Assembly (NCBI GenBank): GCA_031255835.1 | Contig: JAIRRT010000117.1 | Span: 1-40,214, forward strand | Direction: 5' to 3' | Origin: Bifidobacteriaceae bacterium | GTDB lineage: Bacteria; Actinomycetota; Actinomycetes; Actinomycetales; WQXJ01 | Length of the DNA: 40,214 nt | Part shown: piece by piece, positions 35,054 through 40,214 of the stretch | How the letters are laid out: each line of letters starts with the position of its first letter | Position numbering within the stretch: the stretch's first letter is position 1 | Notes under the pieces: generated by a model | Database searches by the model: none | Told to the model about the DNA's origin: nothing | What the model saw: only the letters and a program-made list of their open reading frames with translations | Position numbers and translations under genes: made by a program

Positions 35054-36664
35054 ATGGATGGGCGGGCGCTGCCGGCGGGGACCGAGTTGGGTGGATACCT
35101 GCTTGGCGAAGTCCTGGGCAGCGGCGGGATGGGGACCGTCTACCGAGCTGTGGACGCCGACGGCGCAACGGTGGCCCTGAAGCTGTTACATCCGGCGCTC
35201 GCGGCTGATCCGGATTCCAGGCGCCGGTTGCGCCGCGAGGTCGAGGTGCTCCAGCGGGTGCGTTGCCCAGGTGTGGCGCGCGTTGTTGACGCTGAAGTCG
35301 AGGGCGCTGAGGCCTTTGTTGTCACCGAGTTTGTTGACGGGCAAACCCTGTCATCCACCGTCGCGGCCGATGGCGTATACGAGGGCGAGGAGCTTGCGGA
35401 ATTGGCTGAAGCCCTGGCCGCCACTTTGAGTGAGGTTCACCGGGCCGGGGTGATTCACCGCGATTTGAAGCCGGGCAACGTGATGATTAGCCCAAATGGT
35501 CCGGTGCTGATCGACTTCGGCATTGCCCAATCGGATGAAGCGACCCGGCTGACTGGCACTGGTTTTGTGATCGGGACACCCGGATTTGTGGCGCCTGAGC
35601 TGATTGCTGGCGGTGAGCCGACCCAGGCCAGCGATGATTGGGGTCTGGCTGCTGCGCTGGCTTTTGCTGCCACCGGGCGAATGCCATTTGGTGAGGGGCG
35701 TTTCGATGTGGTGTTTGGGCGTGTGGCGTCCGGCCGCGCCGATGTTGCTGGGTTGCGCCCGGATGTGGCTGACGCCCTGCTCGCCGCCATGCGCCCCAAC
35801 CCTGCCGACCGCCTGACAGCGTCATCGTTGGCCGCCGCCCTGCGCCACGCCGCCGATGCCGTCCCTCACCATCCCGGCGAGCCCGCAACTTCGCGTCTTG
35901 GCTGGGCTGCGCGGGCCGATGCCGCTCGGTACCACGGCCGGTCCGCCACCGCGCCGACAGAGCTTGACGCCGGCTGGCCTGACACCGGCCCCCCGGCAGC
36001 TGTCAGGCTCAACTCGGGTGGACTTGACGGTCCGGCTGGGTCGGGTGGGCCAACCAGCTACTACGGCCCAGGGGACTATGACGAGTTTGACCCGGACTCG
36101 CCCTGGGCCGATCCCTTGCCACCGCCACGGCGGCGAATCCTGGCCGTGGCCCTTTGGGCGGGACTGTGCGCCACGGCGACGTTCCAGCCAGTGGTGGCGG
36201 GCGGCATCGTCGGAGGGATATTGCTGGTGGGGCGGGCCTATGGGATTGGACTGGACAGTCTGCGGCGCTGGCGGGCAAAGCGGGGTGCGCGGGGCGCGGA
36301 CGGGTTGCGGCTGGTGGTGGCGTCCCCGGCCTATGTGGTGCGGGCCGCGGTTGGGCTGGCGCCGGCGGTGGCGGTGGGCGCGATTCTGGGGGCGTTGGTG
36401 TGGGTGACTTTGCGCTACGGCGTGAAGGCCGATTTCCCGCCTGACCTGGCACTTGGCGTGGGGATCATGGTCGGGACAGGTGCGGTTTGGGCGGTGCCGA
36501 CATCCGAACGGACACGGCGCGGCACGCTCGAGTTGCTGGGCCGCGTGGCCGGGCCGCTATGGCTGCGTCTGGTTGTGGGCACGGTGGCGGCAGCATGGGC
36601 GGCGGCCATAACAGCGAGTTGGCTGGTGGGGGGAGCCGCATGGCCACTGGTCTGGCCTGGGTGA
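35054..36664 (+). CDS. Serine/threonine protein kinase with multi-TM C-terminal region
   Basis: LGEVLGSGGMGTVYRAVD, VALKLL, HRDLKPGNVMI, DFGIA, GTPGFVAPE; several hydrophobic segments after the linker. Confidence 0.9.
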   Translation: MDGRALPAGTELGGYLLGEVLGSGGMGTVYRAVDADGATVALKLLHPALAADPDSRRRLRREVEVLQRVRCPGVARVVDAEVEGAEAFVVTEFVDGQTLSSTVAADGVYEGEELAELAEALAATLSEVHRAGVIHRDLKPGNVMISPNGPVLIDFGIAQSDEATRLTGTGFVIGTPGFVAPELIAGGEPTQASDDWGLAAALAFAATGRMPFGEGRFDVVFGRVASGRADVAGLRPDVADALLAAMRPNPADRLTASSLAAALRHAADAVPHHPGEPATSRLGWAARADAARYHGRSATAPTELDAGWPDTGPPAAVRLNSGGLDGPAGSGGPTSYYGPGDYDEFDPDSPWADPLPPPRRRILAVALWAGLCATATFQPVVAGGIVGGILLVGRAYGIGLDSLRRWRAKRGARGADGLRLVVASPAYVVRAAVGLAPAVAVGAILGALVWVTLRYGVKADFPPDLALGVGIMVGTGAVWAVPTSERTRRGTLELLGRVAGPLWLRLVVGTVAAAWAAAITASWLVGGAAWPLVWPG

Positions 36665-36741
36665 GGGTTCGCCTGGGGACGCCGAGGCAGCGTTGGAGCA
36701 CGGCACAGCGCGGCGTAGGCGTGCTTGCGGGGTGCCTGGTT

Positions 36742-36969
36742 TCAGACAGCGCCGAAGCCCACGCGGCGTGGTCCTTCTGGGCCGATGTGGACGAATCCGA
36801 TGGCTCCGGCGGGCACTATGGTGACGCGTCCGTGCTCGTCAGTCACCGAGAGGATGCCGGTTGAAACGGACAGGGCGTCGCTGACGGCGGCCTGCAACTC
36901 CTCGGCGGACATGTTGGAGTGGATGGTCAGTTCGCGGCTGAGGTGCTTGATCCCGATGGTGATTTCCAC
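36742..36969 (-). CDS. DUF3107 family protein
   Basis: 75 aa; MEITIGIKHLSRELTIHSNMSAEELQAAVSDAL resembles the small actinobacterial DUF3107 family. Confidence 0.8.
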   Translation of the reverse strand: MEITIGIKHLSRELTIHSNMSAEELQAAVSDALSVSTGILSVTDEHGRVTIVPAGAIGFVHIGPEGPRRVGFGAV

Positions 36970-37034
36970 GCCCCGATACTAGATGGCACGCCGCCTTGAC
37001 GGCGATGTCGGGGGTCTGTGGTTGGGTACTGACC

Positions 37035-40000
37035 GTGACACAGAGCCAGCCCAGAGTCGAGGTGACAGGCCGCCGCCAAGCACCGGCAGAGCCAGCCCTT
37101 TGCGCTGAGCAACGTGCAGCTCTGGAGCAGATCGAGGCTGGTGGACCGGTGGCGGTGGCAGGGGCGCCTGGAACTGGCAAGACGGTTTTGGCTGTCGCGG
37201 CGGTGGCTCGGTTGGCGGCGCTGGAGCGGGGCTCTTCTCCGGCAGGGCAACAGTCGGTGTTGCTGTTGGCGCCGACGCGCCGGGCGGCTTCAGCGTTGAA
37301 GATCCGGGTGGATGCGGCAATCGGAGCAACCACAACAGGGGCATCCACCATGACGGCGATGGCGCTGGCCTACGCCATCGGGCGGCGGGCTGCGGTGGCT
37401 CGCGGTGAGCCGCCACCAATCGTGGTGACCGGCGCGGAGCAGGATGCGATCATCGCTGATCTGCTGGCTGGTCACGCTGAGGGCATCGGTGCGCCAGTTC
37501 GCTGGCCGGACTCGGTGCCGCCGGCCACTCGCAGCCTGCGGGCGTTTCGACACGAGCTGCGCGATTTGATGATGCGCGCGGCAGAGCGGCAGATCGGGCC
37601 AGTGGAACTGGATGACCTTGGCCAACGTCACGGCGTAGCCGAATGGCGCGCCACAGCCCAGCTGTACCAGGAGTACCTCGATGTCCAGGCTTTGCGCGGC
37701 TCTGTGGCCCAGTCCGGGGCGCGCTATGACGTGGCGGCGTTGGTTTCCAGTGCAACCCAGGTGCTGCGGGACCAGCCGGACTGGACACCGCCGTGGCGCC
37801 GGATAGTTGTGGATGACTATCAGGAGGCATCCAGCGCCACCCGTGATCTGCTCCACCAACTTGCTGAGCGAGGAGCCCAAGTTGTTGTTCTGGGCTGCCC
37901 CGACATCTGCGTCCAGACCTACCGCGGAGCCAGACCGGAACTGCTGGCTCAGGCAACGGACCGCCCGCCGGTTGGGCTCGGCGCTGAGTTGGTGCGCCTG
38001 ACTGTCAACTGGCGTCAGGTGGACCGGCTACGTCAGGCGACGGCCGGCATCGTCCGCCATATCCGTCCGGGACGGCTCGCAATGGCGGCTCGCGAGACTG
38101 TCCCGCCGCCACCCGAGCCTCCCGGAGCGCCTTCTTGTGCCGACGATGCCGGAACCTCGGCGGTCGCGGTGGCGTTGCCCAGCGCGGCTGAGGAGGCGGC
38201 ATATATTGCCCACGCCCTGCGTTCGGCACATCTGCTTGGTGGGATGCCATGGTCGGCAATGGCTGTGCTGACCAGGTCTTCTGCTGCGGTTGGGCGGTTG
38301 CGGCTCGCTCTAGAGGCGGCGCGGGTGCCTGTCGATGTGCCCGGGATGGAGGTGCCGATCCAAACCGAATCGGCCGTGCGGCCGCTGCTGCGGCTGCTCA
38401 GCATCGTGTCAGGCGAGGGTGAACTGACGCCGGCGGACGCTCATGGGTTGCTGGCCTCGCCAATAGGTGGAATGGACGCGATGTCGCTGCGCAAACTGCG
38501 CCGGGCGTTGCGGGCACAGCAGCTTGACCGGCCGGTGGATGAGCTGATGGTTGGAGTGCTTCAGGATCCTGCAGCAATCCTGGATCTGCCTGGTCCTTTG
38601 CGCCGGCCGGTGGCCCGGTTGGCTGCCGTGCTGGCAGCTGGTGCTGAGGCGGCGGCCGAGCCTGGCACCGATGCTGAGTTGGTGTTGTGGGCGCTGTGGG
38701 AGGCCACCGGTCTGGCCCCCACCTGGCAGGCCATCGCTGTGTCCGGAGGGGCTGGGGCGGCGCGTGCCGATAGGGACCTGGACGCTGTGGGTGCCTTGAT
38801 GGACGCGGCTGGCCGGTATGCCGAACGCAGGCCAGGTGCCAGTCCGGCATCGTTCGCCGAGGCACTGGAATCGCAGGAGGTGCCGGCCGATACGTTGGCG
38901 CCCAATGTCATAGGCGAGAGGATCACGCTGGCAACGGCAGCAGCCGCCATCGGACGCGAATGGGACCTGGTGGTTGTGGCAGGTTTGCAGGAGGGGGTGT
39001 GGCCTGACCTGCGGTTACGCAACACGCTGCTTGGTGCGGGGCGGTTGGCTGACCTGGTGGACGGGCGGGGTGAATCCCTTGATTTGGCCGAGCAGCGTCG
39101 CAGCGTGCTGGATGACGAGCTGCGGTCATTTGCCCTGGCCTGTTCCCGGTCGCGGCGCCGGCTCATCTTGACGTCCGTGGCCTCGGATGAGGAGCGGCCC
39201 TCGGAGTTCTTCGGACTGACCGGCGTTGACGTGGAGCGGGACGGCCAGGGCCGTCCGGTGGTGACCCGGGCGCCGCTGCCAGTTGACCTGCGCGGCCTGG
39301 TGGCTGAGTTGCGAGCCAAAGCCATCCAATCCGACGGTGACTCAACTCGCCTGCTTGCAGCCCTTGCCGAGCGCGGGGTGGCTGGCGCGGCGCCGGACTC
39401 GTGGTCAGGCCTGTTGCCGGTCAGCTCAACCGACCCGCTCTATTTGCCTGGCACCAAGGTTGTCCTGACGCCGTCACGAGTCGAGACGCTGGCGGCCTGC
39501 CCGCTGCGTTGGGCCCTGGATGGGGTTGGTGGGCACGGGCCACCCCAACCTGGTCAGGTGTTGGGCACCATCCTTCACTCCATTGCCGAGACGACAAGGT
39601 CAGCGGATGTCGCTGTCCTTCAGGCGGCGTTCGATGACCAATGGCGTGAACTGGAGTTTGAGGACACCTGGCTGAACCGCCGCGAATACCAACGCGGCCA
39701 GGCGATGGTTGCCCAGCTGGCTGTCTACAACGCCGCCCATTCGGAGCCGATCACCGTTGAGGCGCCGTTCGAGATTGAGGTTGAGGGCGTCACAGTGCGC
39801 GGAAAGATCGACCGGATTGAGCCGGCCACCAGCGGGGCTCCCCTCGGTGGGCCGGAGGCGGGCGTGCCGGGGGCCGGGGATGAGGAGGAGCCGGAGTCGC
39901 CGCGGGGTGAGACGGGTGCCATCCCTGTGCGGGTGGTCGATTTCAAGACCGGCCGGCAGGTGGTCTCGGTGGCCGAGGCCGCCAACAACCCACAGCTCGG

Positions 40001-40214
40001 GGTGTATCAGCTGGCCATCAACCTGGGAGGGCTCGACAAGGAGGTCGGAGCGCCGCTCCGCTCCCAGGGCGCCGGGCTGGTTTACCTGGCCAAAACCTCA
40101 AGCAGCGGGCCAACAATCCGCGGACAACAACCGGTTGGTGACGGCGAAGAGTGGGTGAGACCGATGCTGGCGGACTGTGGCGCTGCCGCAGTTGGGCCGT
40201 CATATGTTGCAGTG
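37035..40214 (+). CDS. adnA: UvrD-like helicase with RecB-family nuclease domain, AdnA-like (3' end truncated by the window)
   Basis: Read manually from GTG at 37035; 1060 codons open to the last base. GAPGTGKT Walker A, VVDDYQEAS motif II, nuclease GTILHSIAE...VRGKIDRIE...VVDFKTG...QLGVYQLAI. Next to DUF3107, as in mycobacteria. Confidence 0.8.
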   Translation, partial: MTQSQPRVEVTGRRQAPAEPALCAEQRAALEQIEAGGPVAVAGAPGTGKTVLAVAAVARLAALERGSSPAGQQSVLLLAPTRRAASALKIRVDAAIGATTTGASTMTAMALAYAIGRRAAVARGEPPPIVVTGAEQDAIIADLLAGHAEGIGAPVRWPDSVPPATRSLRAFRHELRDLMMRAAERQIGPVELDDLGQRHGVAEWRATAQLYQEYLDVQALRGSVAQSGARYDVAALVSSATQVLRDQPDWTPPWRRIVVDDYQEASSATRDLLHQLAERGAQVVVLGCPDICVQTYRGARPELLAQATDRPPVGLGAELVRLTVNWRQVDRLRQATAGIVRHIRPGRLAMAARETVPPPPEPPGAPSCADDAGTSAVAVALPSAAEEAAYIAHALRSAHLLGGMPWSAMAVLTRSSAAVGRLRLALEAARVPVDVPGMEVPIQTESAVRPLLRLLSIVSGEGELTPADAHGLLASPIGGMDAMSLRKLRRALRAQQLDRPVDELMVGVLQDPAAILDLPGPLRRPVARLAAVLAAGAEAAAEPGTDAELVLWALWEATGLAPTWQAIAVSGGAGAARADRDLDAVGALMDAAGRYAERRPGASPASFAEALESQEVPADTLAPNVIGERITLATAAAAIGREWDLVVVAGLQEGVWPDLRLRNTLLGAGRLADLVDGRGESLDLAEQRRSVLDDELRSFALACSRSRRRLILTSVASDEERPSEFFGLTGVDVERDGQGRPVVTRAPLPVDLRGLVAELRAKAIQSDGDSTRLLAALAERGVAGAAPDSWSGLLPVSSTDPLYLPGTKVVLTPSRVETLAACPLRWALDGVGGHGPPQPGQVLGTILHSIAETTRSADVAVLQAAFDDQWRELEFEDTWLNRREYQRGQAMVAQLAVYNAAHSEPITVEAPFEIEVEGVTVRGKIDRIEPATSGAPLGGPEAGVPGAGDEEEPESPRGETGAIPVRVVDFKTGRQVVSVAEAANNPQLGVYQLAINLGGLDKEVGAPLRSQGAGLVYLAKTSSSGPTIRGQQPVGDGEEWVRPMLADCGAAAVGPSYVAV

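Noticed and set aside
1-40214. tRNA, rRNA or riboswitch genes
   Set aside because: No cloverleaf, rRNA or recognised riboswitch consensus found by reading, although a covariance search was not possible.

Overview
This is a 40.2 kb window of high-GC DNA whose gene content looks actinobacterial. From left to right it contains: a Phd/YefM-VapC toxin-antitoxin pair; a beta-lactamase-family serine hydrolase; glycerate kinase; hypB-hypA (minus strand); ferrochelatase hemH; a small membrane-anchored protein; one 14.8 kb gene (minus strand, about 4,927 aa) for a cell-wall-anchored adhesin-like protein; a nitroreductase; an Nramp transporter (mntH); a D-2-hydroxyacid dehydrogenase; a second hydrogenase-maturation operon (hypC/hupF-like, hypE, hypC, hypD; plus strand); a polytopic GT-C-like membrane protein; ilvD; disA; radA; a Ser/Thr kinase with a multi-TM C-terminus; a DUF3107 protein; and a truncated AdnA-like helicase-nuclease that is open at the window edge and absent from the supplied ORF track. 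The strongest finding is in the giant adhesin. I read about 32 tandem bacterial Ig-like domains that fall into three classes (A, B, C) in a nested order: A-[CAAB-CAAB-CAABAB]-[CAAB-CAAB-CAABAB]-CAA'. This implies a 14-domain super-unit repeated with a period of about 4.75 kb, supported by matched motifs and by a Cys pair at the same phase in both copies. Other points of interest are the hyp gene set split into two outward-facing halves around the adhesin locus, with no hydrogenase structural genes in the window, and several small repeat or palindrome elements in non-coding DNA. All family names come from reading motifs; no database search was possible.
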